A DNA stretch of 64,000 nt from Colocasia esculenta (GCA_014218235.1 CM024753.1:1240001-1304000); one strand, 5' to 3'. Shown: positions 33,101 through 43,637, counted from the first letter of the stretch. The notes: generated from the sequence alone by a model not told the origin. Numbers and translations: made by a program.

Positions 33101-33938
33101 ATGGTTTGGAGTAAAGGTTACAGAGAGCTGCTTCAACTACTCTCGGAGCATCAAAATAAGCTGTCTAGTGTTGAAGTGGATTTGTATGGAAGTGGAGAAG
33201 ACTCAGATGAAGTTAAACAGGTTGTGGAACGACTGAAATTAACTGTGAGAGTTTTCCCTGGACGGGATCATGCTGATCCTTTATTTCATGAGTAAGTTTC
33301 CCATCATTTAGTTTCATTCACTTTGTATCAAATTTCTCTTTTGCAATTTTGGTTTTGTCAGCAACTCCTTTTCTTATCAGTATTAGAATTCATCAGCTCC
33401 CTCATGCACTTGTGTTTCCAGTTACAAGGTTTTTATAAATCCTAGCACAACAGATGTTGTTTGCACAACAACAGCAGAAGCATTGGCAATGGGCAAGATG
33501 GTTATCTGTGCAAACCACCCTTCGAATGATTTCTTCAAGCAATTTCCCAACTGCCGCATGTATAATAGCAAGAAGGAATTTCTGAGGGTTACTCTCAAGG
33601 CACTGTCTGAAGAGCCAATGCCTTTGACGGAAGACCAGAGGCATGAACTGTCCTGGGAAGCAGCTACAGAGCGGTTCTTGAGAGCTGCTGATCTGGACCA
33701 GAGGCAAATGTCTTTGGGGAAATCAGATCCCTCTTCGGAACCATTCATGTCAATATCGATGAGGCTGCAGGATCTAAGGAGAAACATGGAAGATGCATCA
33801 GCATACGTGCATCATGTGGTTTCTGGAAGTGAAGTAGCAAGATGTGCATTTGGTGCAATTCCAAATACTCTTCAACCTGATGAGCAGCAGAGTAAAGAGC
33901 TGGGATTGTCTTTGCCATTTGAAAGTTCAAGACAATGA
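27043..33938 (+). CDS. DGD2: Digalactosyldiacylglycerol synthase 2 (gene span)
   Basis: The enzyme transfers galactose from UDP-galactose to monogalactosyldiacylglycerol, making the bilayer lipid DGDG at the plastid outer envelope. In Arabidopsis the DGD2 form is induced by phosphate starvation. Coding exons are 27140-27421, 28331-28597, 32942-33291 and 33422-33938, joined in frame to 471 aa, close to the 473 aa of Arabidopsis DGD2. DGD1 would carry an N-terminal extension of over 300 residues, absent here. Family landmarks are IAIFTTASLPWMTGTAVNPL (start), EEADIAVLEEPEHLTWYHHG, VHTNYLEYVKREK, CNVHGVNPKF, KGAYYIGKMVWSKGY (GT4 acceptor-side motif) and NPSTTDVVCTTTAEALAMGK (GT4 nucleotide-sugar site). 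All introns are GT-AG. The frame is intact. Intron 3 (4.3 kb) hosts a retrotransposon. The start codon is the first ATG of the conserved N terminus. 27043-27139 is likely 5' leader. Confidence 0.96.
27140..27421 (+). CDS. DGD2: DGD2 coding exon 1
   Basis: This exon encodes residues 1-94, from MDRRQKIAIFTTASLPW to SIRFYPGK. The donor AAAG|GTAATC falls on a codon boundary. It contains the N-terminal Rossmann-type start of the GT4 fold. Confidence 0.96.
28331..28597 (+). CDS. DGD2: DGD2 coding exon 2
   Basis: This exon encodes residues 95-183, FSKEKRSILAVGDITDAI to NNWVTDIYCHK. The acceptor is CTCCTTGTAG and the donor CAAG|GTAACT. It carries the EEADIAVLEEPEHLTW block strongly conserved in DGD enzymes. 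Confidence 0.96.
28950..29398 (+). repeat. 5' LTR of the intronic gypsy element
   Basis: It starts TGGTGAGGACACCCGAGCCC and ends CCGCATCA, and pairs with 31788-32248. It contains a T-rich polyadenylation-like region and several pyrimidine tracts near its end. Confidence 0.93.
29402..29414 (+). other. Primer-binding site (initiator Met tRNA)
   Basis: TGGTATCAGAGAG lies three bases after the LTR end. The canonical site is TGGTATCAGAGC, so the last bases have changed. Confidence 0.9.
29418..29760 (+). pseudogene. RNase H fragment of the intronic gypsy element
   Basis: The frame opens at MNDAKLRYSTYDKEFYAVVQ and continues through ALRYWHHYLLPHEFVLYSDHEALRFL to a stop at 29609. It resumes in another frame with AGVENRVVDALSR. 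The first third of RNase H and everything before it is missing. It matches 14360-15064 closely. Confidence 0.88.
29790..30730 (+). pseudogene. Integrase of the intronic gypsy element
   Basis: The zinc-binding half is at 29850-30060 (ELHAGGLVGHFGRNKTIEL) and then shifts frame where the second Cys pair should be. The 211-aa open frame 30095-30730 holds the whole catalytic core: D in MDFVLGLPRTARRHDS, D in IVSDRDVHFVSYF, E in DGQTEVVNRSL, then SPFEIVTGYRARQPVDLV. It ends at a TAG near 30728 that splits it from the C-terminal part. The core is better preserved than in the nested copy. Confidence 0.92.
30746..31187 (+). pseudogene. Integrase C-terminal and chromodomain segment
   Basis: The frame starting MVRVRLERLPSGVVKKLQAR is the integrase C-terminal domain. 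A linker and then a chromodomain follow: REQIDQILDEQVI, YPRYLVRWKGRPPSEDTWVT and RKELQQIDSDLLERRQ. The reading then runs into the hAT-like element at 31188. The last residues continue after it at 31736-31775. Confidence 0.9.
31352..31426 (+). ncRNA. tRNA-like (SINE-head-like) module 1
   Basis: TGTAGCGCAGTGGTTGTTAG resembles an internal promoter A box. About 40 bp later, GGTCGCGAGATCGAATCTCG resembles a B box (GGTTCGAATCC, about 8 of 11). The stems GCGAGAT and ATCTCGC can pair. It is too irregular for a functional tRNA, and a fragment of a tRNA-derived SINE is more likely. Confidence 0.4.
31504..31587 (+). ncRNA. tRNA-like (SINE-head-like) module 2
   Basis: This second copy has TTGTAGCGCAGTGGTCGGCGC and, after a variable loop, GGAGGTCGCGAGATCCATTC. 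It is about 153 bp downstream of module 1 and diverged from it. The B-box core is weaker here (ATCCATTC). Confidence 0.4.
31788..32248 (+). repeat. 3' LTR of the intronic gypsy element
   Basis: This 461-bp LTR is preceded by the polypurine tract GACGGGGAGGAT and followed by GAAGT. Compared with 28950-29398 it differs by scattered substitutions and small indels. Confidence 0.93.
32942..33291 (+). CDS. DGD2: DGD2 coding exon 3
   Basis: This exon encodes residues 184-300, IIRLSAATQDLPRSIICNVH to GRDHADPLFH. The acceptor is CAATCTCAG. The donor GA|GTAAGT is inside a codon (phase 2). It carries KGAYYIGKMVWSKGYRELL and VEVDLYGSGEDSDEV, the start of the second GT4 domain. Confidence 0.96.
33422..33938 (+). 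CDS. DGD2: DGD2 coding exon 4
   Basis: This exon completes the split Asp codon and encodes residues 300-471, YKVFINPSTTDVVCTTTAEA to LGLSLPFESSRQ, then TGA. It includes the UDP-sugar-binding segment with TTTAEALAMGK and the conserved ELSWEAATERFLRAADL block. Confidence 0.96.
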
Positions 33939-34020
33939 CTTTTTGTATCCTGTAAGTCCTTAATTCTTTATGTAAATGTCATATCTACCTCTCTCCTGTG
34001 TTTGGATCAAAATTTTACTT

Positions 34021-34026
34021 AATAAA
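34021..34026 (+). terminator. DGD2 polyadenylation signal
   Basis: AATAAA lies 83 bp past the stop in a T-rich trailer. It is the nearest canonical signal. Confidence 0.65.
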
Positions 34027-34029
34027 GAG

Positions 34030-36452
34030 GCATTTTAAAGTGCCATGCCAGTGTGCTGTTCCTGAATCACATTCTGCCTTCATCCCTAGTTGCTTCAAGT
34101 GATCTAGTGTGGACCTTGCATCATTGATCCAATCTCATTCTACAAGGAATGGACTTGATTCACTTTTGTTTGCTTTATAAACGTCACTCGAATGCGAAAA
34201 CTGCGGCTGTGTGTGCGACCACACAAGTGGGCATGATTAGACTCATCAGTTTGTTAACCCTTTTCAGCAGGAGCTTTTCACTAGAAATGGCATCTGGAGC
34301 CTGGGAGAAAACTTGAAGCCTTCAATTCTTGTGATAATGGGCAAAACCAAAGAAACACAAGTCCTTGTCATGTGGCATCAAGTGTGAGAAATGGTTGGTG
34401 GTGTCTTTCCAATAGAGCTTTTGACCTAAATCTCCTAGAGAAGGGGGTATCCCTGATTTTTGTTTCAGGGCCAGGTGAAATTTGAGGTTGTTATACTTGA
34501 ATGGTGTGTGGATGCATGCTTGATTCCCTAGTTTTTTCCCCCCTTTTTGTTGGAAAACCTGCCTATTGTAATGTCCTTTGAGATTCCTTATAAGTTTGTT
34601 CTCAGTGAGATTTTGAATCTGCGGCCTCGTCCTAGCATATACATGGAATGGAGTTCTAACTACTAGGCCACTCTTTGATGCCCTAGTTGCTTTGTCTCAA
34701 GTTCTTCCCAAGTTGGATCTTAGAAAGCTTGTAAATGCTAAGATATCTTTATTTATGACCCTCCCTCTCACATACATAAGGTTTCACCATTAAGCCACAA
34801 AACTAGGGAAGGAAATTTGCAACGAGGCTTGGTGATTAAAAAGCTAAATGTTTTTTTTCTCTCATCAGCCCCTCCAATCTAACCATGTGGGCTTCTACAT
34901 AATGTTTAGACATTTAAGGGGCTTCTTTTGATTAAATAGTTAGAATTAAAATATTTTAGGATCTAAAAAATAAAAAAACACCAAAAATAAAAACGCAATA
35001 AAGCTCTCTCAAAAGAGCAGCAGTAACAAAAATGTGTTAAGTCTTGGCCGAAATCTAGGATAATGCACGGCCTGCTTGGGCAGGTTCTCTAGATGGGCCC
35101 ACCATCACCACATCTGAGGCCTGGTGCGAGCCCATCCGTCGGTAGCCCAACACCTTAGATCCGTATGGCCCACTTACCTGTCCTTCCCAGGCCCAATATC
35201 TGAGATCCATATAGATCTTGCCGCCCAAGGTTTCCCATTGAGCTTGCACTGGCCCATTGGACCATCGGTTAGCATTCACATTTGCAGAAACCAAAGCCAT
35301 GTTGTCTCTGTGGGCCGGGCTGTCCAGGTCACCGGCCCATTATGGCCCATCTGAACAATTTGTTGACCGTCGGTCTATATCACAGCCCAGTTCTTTATTT
35401 CAAGGACACCCAATCATTAGCAGAGTTGAAGGGACTTTTGATGTAGTGGGAACAGTTCATGGTGGTGGAGTATCTAATCTTGTGATGACAATGTTGCACA
35501 CTATTCCTTTTTTTTTTTTTCTTCTTCTTCTCATCAAAGCTTGTAGACCCCCAAATTGGAGTAGCAATCCCTTCTGCCTCCCAACTTGGTGTTTATTGCT
35601 GACCAAGCAGTTAAAGAAGGGGGAAGAACAAACGATGCCCCAAAGCTTGTTATTCTCTCTCTCTATCTCACAAAAACCCTGTGATGAGAATTGGGTGGTA
35701 CATTCTTCAATCCCTTTTACTTCCCCCCACACCCCCCCATGGGTCTCTATAGATTTGTGGAATATTAGCACAGATTTGCTTGTCACATCTATTACAACAA
35801 AGGGTGGGGAGAGGAAAGAATATACAACATGTTCTGAGCATTAATGCTGTCAAGGGTGGAGCTAACCTCTGTGGGGTTCACATACCAGTTGAAGGGCAGC
35901 ACAAACAATACTGGGGCATGGAATTCTTGTACATCCCATGCAGAGGACAGAAGATGCCCTTTTCATATCAGGGTGTTCATTTGGGGGGCTTTTAATTAAT
36001 ATGCTTTGTTAAAGGGTGGCAGGAAGAATCTCTCAAGTCATCTAATATACATGGGTAAAACCCCCCTCTTGATCCTTTCTTAAACACTGTCAAGGAAGAT
36101 GCCCTTTTCATTATGATGTATCTCTTTGCCAGTATTTGAGTGGTGATCACACAGAGACATCTAATGAGAGATCACTTTTTGAGGAGATGGTACCAGCTTG
36201 AGGCCAATATTATATAAGAAGAGATGAGAACAAAAGGGGTGCAGATTTTAAGATGGAAACTTAATTAGGTCGGTTTGGAATCTTTCGTTTTCAAATTTGA
36301 TTCTTGGGTTTTTTTTTTTAAAAAAATTGAAATAAAGAAATAAAATAAAATGCCTTTCTAAAACTGTCCATTTTACTGTTTGGGCCTGCCCTTAAAAAGC
36401 ATTGCCCTTGAAAAAAGAGTGGCTGCCAAACCATAATAAGAAATCTGGCCCA
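34030..36452. other. Intergenic region downstream of DGD2
   Basis: No supported gene. A cluster of about ten TGGGCC/T (GGCCCA) motifs lies at 35090-35350. Open frames of up to 195 aa cross it (35257-35844), but they are Pro/Ser-rich and unrelated to any family I know. A poly-T tract lies near 35509. Confidence 0.5.
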
Positions 36453-36462
36453 TTGAAAAGAG

Positions 36463-36651
36463 GAGACGGATTCCCTCGCCAGCGTAGGAGGGGATCTCGG
36501 TCAGTACAAACAAAAAAGTGATATTTTGCATTTAACTCCATCATGTGTAAATTTTTTTACATTTTACACAGGGGTTGAAGTGTAAAATTCTATATTTTTG
36601 TCTTGTACTGACGTGATCCCCTACTGCGCGATACTGAGGGGATCCCATCTC
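36463..36651. mobile_element. Small MULE-like MITE
   Basis: The ends GAGACGGATTCCCTC and GAGGGGATCCCATCTC form long inverted repeats (about 75 bp each side, continuing GGGATCTCGGTCAGTACAA against its complement). The flanks TTGAAAAGAG (36453-36462) and TTGAAAAGTG (36652-36661) match 9 of 10. The long terminal repeats and the 9-10-bp duplication suggest a Mutator-like origin. There is no coding capacity. Confidence 0.7.
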
Positions 36652-36661
36652 TTGAAAAGTG

Positions 36662-37290
36662 TGGCTAATTAACCCATGAGTGGTGAGATGGGGGTCACAC
36701 AAGGTTTGTTCTATCATTTTGTTTGGGTTTTACATAATAAAAAACATAAGATTTATCCTTCTTCAATACACCCCATAATTTCAAGAAATAACACTTCCAA
36801 AGATAATAGTTTTTTCAGTATGGAACAATGTAATTCTTAAAGCTCTCATCCGTGGGAGGACCCACTGATTTTGGGTATTTGTGAAACTCAAATGTTCCCA
36901 AACAATATCAATGTGCTTTTTAATTACCTGGCCTTATTTTGGGAAGTTATAGGTTTGGAGCTTTTGGTAACAAGTCAAAAGCAGCTCCAAAATCACATGA
37001 ATGCCTTTTCGTGCTGTGTCATCCTCTCCTCAAAATAATTAGGCTAAAGCTTGTGGAACCCAAAATTGCCTTTAGTTAGAAGCTGTGCCAAACACACAGC
37101 CTAAAATCACCATAAATGGAATCCAAAGAACTTGGAAGCCCTGGATGCATGTCCTCTCCAAATACTATCCTCATCTGTTTGTGAGAGGCTCCCACATGTC
37201 CTATACTTCTAGCCTAAGGACTACCCTCTCTACTTGTGGTAACATATCCATCAAAACAATCCAGTGGGGAGAGGCAATTTTTAAGTAGCC
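36662..37290. other. Intergenic spacer
   Basis: AT-rich DNA with no feature I can support. Confidence 0.5.
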
Positions 37291-37292
37291 TC

Positions 37293-37450
37293 AATGGCGG
37301 ATTTAGAAATTTATTTCAGTAGAGTCTTAATTGTTCATTATATAAATTTAGTGAGGTCACCCATGGTAAAAAAATTATCTCCCAATACAAATTTTTTTAT
37401 CGAGTGGGGTCACAGGACCTCACTGAACATATACTAGATCCGCCCCTATA
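37293..37450. mobile_element. MITE, copy of the GGCGGAT-TAGAA family
   Basis: The left end AATGGCGGATTTAGAAATT and the right end GATCCGCCCCTAT form imperfect inverted repeats. The interior GAGTGGGGTCACAGGACCTCACT matches GAGTCACAGGATCCCACT in the copy at 63436-63594. The target duplication is not clear here. Confidence 0.65.
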
Positions 37451-37451
37451 T

Positions 37452-38517
37452 CTCTGCAACAAAATTGCATTTGCAATTCTATGAATCTTAATGGACATCA
37501 TGTTCTGCTTCTCTTAATAAGGTTCTATGTGCATGCATGTTTAACAGTTTCAGTACCACATGCACTCTCATATTCTCTATTTGTCAAACAAGAGTTAATG
37601 GGGCTTCATGCATGCCACACGTGCAAGGGATACAAATTTGAGGAGACCAACATATTCTACAACCTTTTTTTTGACTCCACCACCCATTTGCCCAAGCTGG
37701 CCAACCTAACTTGGGAGTTAGGAGTGCCCAAATTGAGGGTTTCATATGTTAGGTTAGAATCTAACTTGGGTATCTTTTCCAACTCGAATCAACTTAAGCA
37801 GCCCCATATTAGGGTCTGTTTGTTTGCACTGAAAATCTGGGTTAGGAAATGGTTTTCGGAAAACTTAATTTTTTACATCATTTGGTACCACTGAAAACCA
37901 AAAGTAGAAAACTAATCTAAGAAAATCCCGATTTTGGCATCCGCGGGTTTCCCGCGGATGCCATTTTCCAAACTACTGCCGTTGCAGCAGTTTGTACCTA
38001 ATTTGTACAGTAACAAAGTTAGGTACTATTCATTTAAATTGTATTTTTATTATTTTTTTCACTTATTTAAATAGTATTTGTCAATTTAATTATTCTCATA
38101 GTTAATTTATTTTTTTATTTTTATTAAAATATTTAGAATATTATTCATTCAAATTATAATTTTATTTTATTTCTCCAACTTTAAATTATTTTTGTCAAAA
38201 TTACTTATTTTCATTAGTTATTTAATTTTATTTCATTTTTAAAAATATTAAAAACAAAAACAAAATAAATAAAAAATGATGAATAGTGTTAGTACACAAG
38301 GAATATATGACTCTCTCTCATTTGAGTAGATCATAAGATCTCATATTCTCCATACAACTTTATATTTTCCTAACAACCAATAGACAATTACGTTTTTATT
38401 TTCACGGAAAAGTTATTCCGTGGAAAACTATTTCCCTCTGAAACTGTTTTACATACAACCAAATGGACCCTTAGTTTATCTCAAACTGAGGCCACAACCC
38501 AATATAGCTAAATTTGA
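37452..38517. other. Intergenic spacer
   Basis: AT-rich DNA. The 137-aa open frame at 37481-37894 shows no recognisable domain, and the composition is non-coding. Confidence 0.5.
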
Positions 38518-38525
38518 ATTGGGGT

Positions 38526-39080
38526 TAGGGGTGTCAACTGGGCCGGGCCGGCCCGAAGGCCCGTGGCCCGGCCCGATTTTACACGGGTTTGGGCCGGATG
38601 TTTTATTCTTTTTTAAATTTTAAGTCTGGGCCGGCCCGGCTCGGAGTAAGATTGGGTCGGGCCCGGATGGTCCGATGGCCCGGTAATTAAAAAAATAAGT
38701 GGTACGACGATAATTCTAATATTCTAAAAATTTAGATTGAAAATTATATTGTAGAGCTATGTTTAACGACTTAATATTTATTTCATATTCGTAATAATTA
38801 GAAATAAATTTATCTAGATTAGTCTAATATTTATTTTATGTTATTTTGATTCAATGATATTAATTTTATTATAAAAATAAATAAAATAGTAAAAAATATA
38901 TTTTAAAAAGTAAAACCAGGCTCAGCCGGGCTTGGGCCGGGCCTTTTCTAATTGTCCCAGGCTGGGCCGCGAGTTTTTAAAAACCAGACCTCGCCCCGAG
39001 CTAGGCCCAAGTCGGTCAATTAGAGACCGGACTGGATCCGAGCCAACCCAGGTCCGGTCCTGACCCCATTGCCCCACCTA
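38526..39080. mobile_element. hAT-like non-autonomous element, GGCCGGGCC-rich
   Basis: The 555-bp element starts TAGGGGTGTCAACTGGG and ends GCCCCACCTA. It is flanked by the 8-bp duplication ATTGGGGT (38518-38525 and 39081-39088). Both ends are packed with GGGCCGG/CCGGCCC words that can fold together, and the middle is AT-rich. There is no transposase. The terminal TAGGGGTG is shared with the element at 31188-31727. Confidence 0.85.
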
Positions 39081-39088
39081 ATTGGGGT

Positions 39089-40870
39089 CAGTCACATAAT
39101 GTAATTTTGTAGAGTAAAAGAATATATTAGTCAAAAAAGTTGGATCTTCAATTCCCTCTTAACACGATCTTGATGATTGTGGTGATGGAAAAATGGTGAT
39201 GTCACATCACTGCCTTCCAAGCAGTGGAGGATCCTTGCCAAATTAAAGAATATCATATGGTGGCCAGAATATATAATATATATATAGACAACCAAATATA
39301 TGTACAAATTAAAGGCTGGAAAGGATAGTAGTTATAGTACTTCTCATCTTGGCAATAGTCTTATGTACAATAATCTAGTTCGGAAAAAGGCTGGTTCCAA
39401 GGGAGAGATATAGTATTACAATGCAAGAATGGGGTGTATGCAAATATTGGCATATATGGTTGCAAGCAACTATATATATATAAGTTTTGATTAGGTTTCA
39501 TCAAAGGGGTTTATGTGGTGGTAATTAAGGTCATGATCATGGCCATCCCATTCCTTCTCTGGTTACCGTGGGTTCTATGATCAGCCCCCTCGACGCTTAT
39601 GAACAGTTGATATGACCATTCTGTTACTACTACAAGGGGAACAAGGCATTTAAAGGCCACAAATTCCAAAGTTCTGGCTGCATCCTGGTGACTTATAAAT
39701 TCTTGGACCTACTTCAATAGTTTTCTCCATCAAGGAACAGTCACAGATCATCTACTCTATAAAAGAGCCAGGGAGCTATCACTCACAGCCTTTCCAATCA
39801 AATATTATGCAAGAGATAGAGAAAAAGAAAAATGGAGATTTTGGCTTCATGCATAGCCTCCAATCCTTGAAAAGATGGGCTAATTCCAAAGGGGTCTTCC
39901 TCTCAAGGTCCCCACCATTGTGAGTTTTTGGCATAAAGAACTTGGGACAGATTCCATTGGTATAATGTCATCCTGACAATTTCACAAATCAAATTCCTTT
40001 GACTCAACGCAGGATCTGTTCTCCAGCACCCATGGCTTGAACCCTCTCCCCCCCCCCCCCCCCAAAAAAAAAATGTTTTCTTGTGCATATGTTACTGGGG
40101 AGTCTTAATGTAAGATTCTTTCTTGGGTTTCACCAAAGAGGAGGAACTAGGGAAACGTAGCATGCATGAAATCAAATGTGGGTCTGATTCTTCTTCTAGG
40201 TTTGGTCTTGTGCCTTTCCTGCTCCTAAACTATATGTTAGGGTTTGGGTTATGTAAAGGCCCCAAATCTCTCCTTCCAATGCAGAGTTGACATTAATGTT
40301 GATCACACTATAATAATTCTATACATCCATGCCAACTGATCCAGCCACAGGACTTGATTGCTAGTGAGGACAAAATATGTCAGCTGTTGATCTCTTGTTA
40401 GTGTCTAGAGCCAACAAGAATAAACAAGATGGGAATGGCACAAAGAAACATATATATACACAACCAGGATCTCCTCCCAATGTTGTCTCTTGATCCCTTT
40501 AGGGGACCAAAAGGAGCGTTTTGAAACCAAAAAACTGGCCTTGTTAACAACATTGGTGTCCTTTCTTCATGGTGATCCCTATATATATGACAGTGTCATG
40601 GGTGTCTCTGAAGGCATCAGGGACCGTTTACAAGTTTCTTCACAAATCACAATGGATTAGATGTGTGTGTGTGCGTACGTGGAGTATTGGAATACTCATT
40701 GAAAACTACAATTATATATATGGCCTCTAAATGTACATATAAGCCTTTCAGGGCTTTCATATATATACTGTAACCTTGTTAGGACTAACATTATACAATT
40801 CCATTCACCATCTAGATATGATCCTCAGATCTGTACTGAGCTATGTACCAAGATGTTCTTTCCAAGCAAG
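39089..40870. other. Intergenic spacer
   Basis: Unique-looking AT-rich DNA with short TA repeats and a C/A homopolymer run (about 40049-40072). No gene is supported. Confidence 0.5.
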
Positions 40871-40872
40871 AT

Positions 40873-41315
40873 TAAAGTTATTATAAAAAATATAGAGATA
40901 TAATTTAATCTCATATTAGATGTAATGAAAATAACTGTGTTTATAAGCAAAAGTTACTTCTCTTCTCCTAAAAAAGTCATTTTCCCATAAAAAAATAAAA
41001 TATCAAACAAAGACAATAACTCTTAGAGGACACGATGAAATTTTACGCTTCAACATTTGTGTCGAAAAGAAGGAGAGGTCATGTGTCCTATCCGAATGTC
41101 ATATAGCAACAAGACTTTCGCACTTCACTAAGAAGACTATAAAAAGATATAATTTAGTCCCATATTAAATATAGTGAAAATATGTGTGTATTTATAAGTA
41201 AGATCTATTTCTCTTCTCTCTCAAGAGAAATTTTCTCTTAAAAAAGAACAAAATTCCGATCAAGGATAATATTTCTTGGGGGACAAGTAGAAATTTCACA
41301 CTTCAAAAAGGGCAA
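40873..41315 (+). repeat. Diverged direct repeat, about 250-bp period
   Basis: Two copies, about 40890-41065 and 41140-41315, share ATAGAGATATAATTTAATCTC / AAAGATATAATTTAGTCCC, CATATTA-AT, GTGTTTATAAG, a TTCTCTTCTC tract, GAGGACACGATGAAATTTTACGC / GGGGACAAGTAGAAATTTCACAC and a closing CTTCAA. I saw no primer site or polypurine tract between them, so a TRIM element is not shown. Confidence 0.6.
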
Positions 41316-43308
41316 CACACCTCTGAGGGATTAGGGGTTATGCTTTTAAAGAGGCGTTTTCAACTTGAGTTGGGTACTTGGGTGTGTTAAGGTAAGAGGG
41401 CAGTGTGGCATACACCTAGACATGTTACCATCATGGAAAAGTATGTATACAAATATGTTTTTATAATGCATGCAATCTGTACTGTAACAAGAGTATATAA
41501 ATAGGGAAGCTATATTATATCCCCCTATATTCTTTGAGGATGAGTGGTGTGTTGACTGTCGGTTCCCATGACCTCACTGCCTATGCCTACGCCTAGGGGG
41601 TTTCCACACACATTTATGACTAAACACATATGATATGCACATTGGATAAACAAATGGGCACTAAATTCGAAGGAAACCCACAAGCATCTCGAAGGCATTA
41701 AAGGCAATGGGTCTTCCTTCCATGAGCAATACACTCTCATGGATACCCATGAATTGTTTAAGTATATATATATTAAATTCTCCAGCCCTTGGATCCATGC
41801 ATAAGGGATAGACATCGGGGGAGGAGCATACGCCATGAGAAATTGATATATACATGTTATATATATATTCATAATATTATCAAGATATGCTAAGTTCTTC
41901 TTCTCAGCTGATACTTCTATATATATATGTCCCCCTTATCTTTAGGCCTTAAGAGGCAGATTTTATGTAAAAGAAAAAACAAAGATTGAGGATGAAAATA
42001 CAGAGGATAAAACTGATATTCTAACTTTAATCTGACAGATAATTAAAAGAGGTTGAACCCAATGTGGAGTTATATGGATGATTGAGACACATTGGCATTC
42101 TAAAATTTTACAAATTTCCAAGTGGGCCAATTTGACCCTCGTTCTTATCGTATTTTGATGACAAAACTGCTCCTCTCCCATCTCCCCACATCTGTGTGTG
42201 TGTGTGTGTTACCATTCACTACAGCTTTAGAACTCTTTCAGTAGCTGATATGTGCTGGAACTCTGACGTTGGGGTTAATTTCTTCATCTAAAAGCTCATA
42301 AACTACATTTCAACATATCAACGATGGAGACATAACAAATGGAGATGTCAGCAAACGCACCGATATTAACGATGTCATGTTATCCCATATGCATGCTAAG
42401 CGTGCAACCCTGAGACTTCTTGATAATTACAAGGGAAATTAATAAATGTGTGCATAGACATCGTCTAGGGTGTTCTGCATGCAGAATGAGAATAAGAATA
42501 ATGGAATAAGGAACTGATCATCTGGAAAAAGGAACATTCATCTAAAACATTTCACACGCATGATCATATACTCTTTGCATTCCTTCCTAAACCTTGCCCA
42601 TCGGCCATCCACGAAGCTTCCTGATCCAACTTAAGCTTTAGCTACCTTTTTGGCATTGAGTTCTCACCAGCAGGGCAGCATGCAGTACACTCTTAAAACG
42701 TACATGGTTCTAAGCAACACAAATCAAAGTAGTCTCCAAAGGAAATGGGAAAAGAACCCTAATCAGGTCTTTGCTTTATGACCCGGCCCGTTTTTGTCAA
42801 AAATCCTCTTATAGATGGCTGACCCTATTTCTTTAGATGTTAGTACTTCGCATCAATCCAGATAAAAGAAAAACTAGATATTCCAATGCTTTATGTCGAC
42901 CCGAACGATTTCCCAAGCAAGATTTCTATCTTCTGAGAAACTCCAAAATTGGATGACCTTTGATCTATAATATATCCCTAGTGTTTGTTTGAATGGGAGA
43001 AGATCTGGTGGTTTGGATATTTATAAATTGGTAGAAATCACTTGGCTCATCGTAATGGATTCCTCGGATTCCTCAACTATATCTTTCTATCTATCTATCT
43101 ATCTATTTATCCCGGTACGTGCCATCTCAAATTAATCAGGTGTACCTCTACATCTCCAAACCCTACCTTTGGTGTGTACATATATATATATATATATTAT
43201 TACAGTAGTTCTTGGAAAGCATTACGACTTTGCATAGCTGAAAGTAGCTTCTAGATTGGAATCTACCCAAACACGTACGTCCCAATGCTTTCTATATATA
43301 TATAATAT
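41316..43308. other. Intergenic spacer
   Basis: AT-rich DNA with TA, TATC (43084-43110) and GT (42192-42209) microsatellites. No gene is supported. Confidence 0.5.
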
Positions 43309-43579
43309 AGAAATGTAGTGCCGGGAGTCCAGCCGCGGAGGGGCCGCGCGCCCCCCTGCGCGCGCCACGTGGAGGGCGCGGCCCCCAGCATTAAATACTT
43401 CTTTTTTTTTAGTTTTTGTGCACTATTATATGCACAAATGATGTATTTGTGTGCACAAATAATCATTTGTGCACACAAATTGTAAAAAAAAAGAGCATTA
43501 AATATTGGAGGGGTCCGCGCCCTCCACGCGGCGCGCGCAGGGGCGCGCGGCCCCTCCAGCGCGATAGCATAGCATTTCT
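43309..43579. mobile_element. GC-rich foldback element
   Basis: Two arms of about 80 bp (43316-43400 and 43490-43572) are near-perfect inverted copies. They read GGAGGGGCCGCGCGCCCC, TGCGCGCGCC, CGTGGAGGGCGCGG and AGCATTAAATA, with outer ends AGAAATG and CATTTCT. The 90-bp loop holds a smaller palindromic set of TTTGTGCAC/GTGCACAAA words. It sits between TA repeats, so a TA-type target duplication cannot be resolved. No protein is encoded. Confidence 0.8.
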
Positions 43580-43580
43580 C

Positions 43581-43600
43581 ATATATATATATATATTATA

Positions 43601-43637
<37 letters not shown>
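43581..43637. repeat. AT microsatellite
   Basis: Nearly pure (AT)n directly beside the foldback element. Confidence 0.95.

Noticed and set aside
33402..33787. Minus-strand ORFs of 101-121 aa
   Set aside because: They lie opposite DGD2 exon 4 and are shadows of its coding frame.
27140..33938. DGD1 instead of DGD2
   Set aside because: DGD1 has a long N-terminal extension. Here the protein starts directly at the GT4 domain and is 471 aa, the DGD2 length.
35257..35844. 195-aa ORF downstream of DGD2
   Set aside because: No domain. It contains poly-T and CT-repeat translations and lacks any conserved block.
40873..41315. TRIM retrotransposon
   Set aside because: Repeat pair without a visible primer-binding site or polypurine tract. 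Kept only as a direct repeat.
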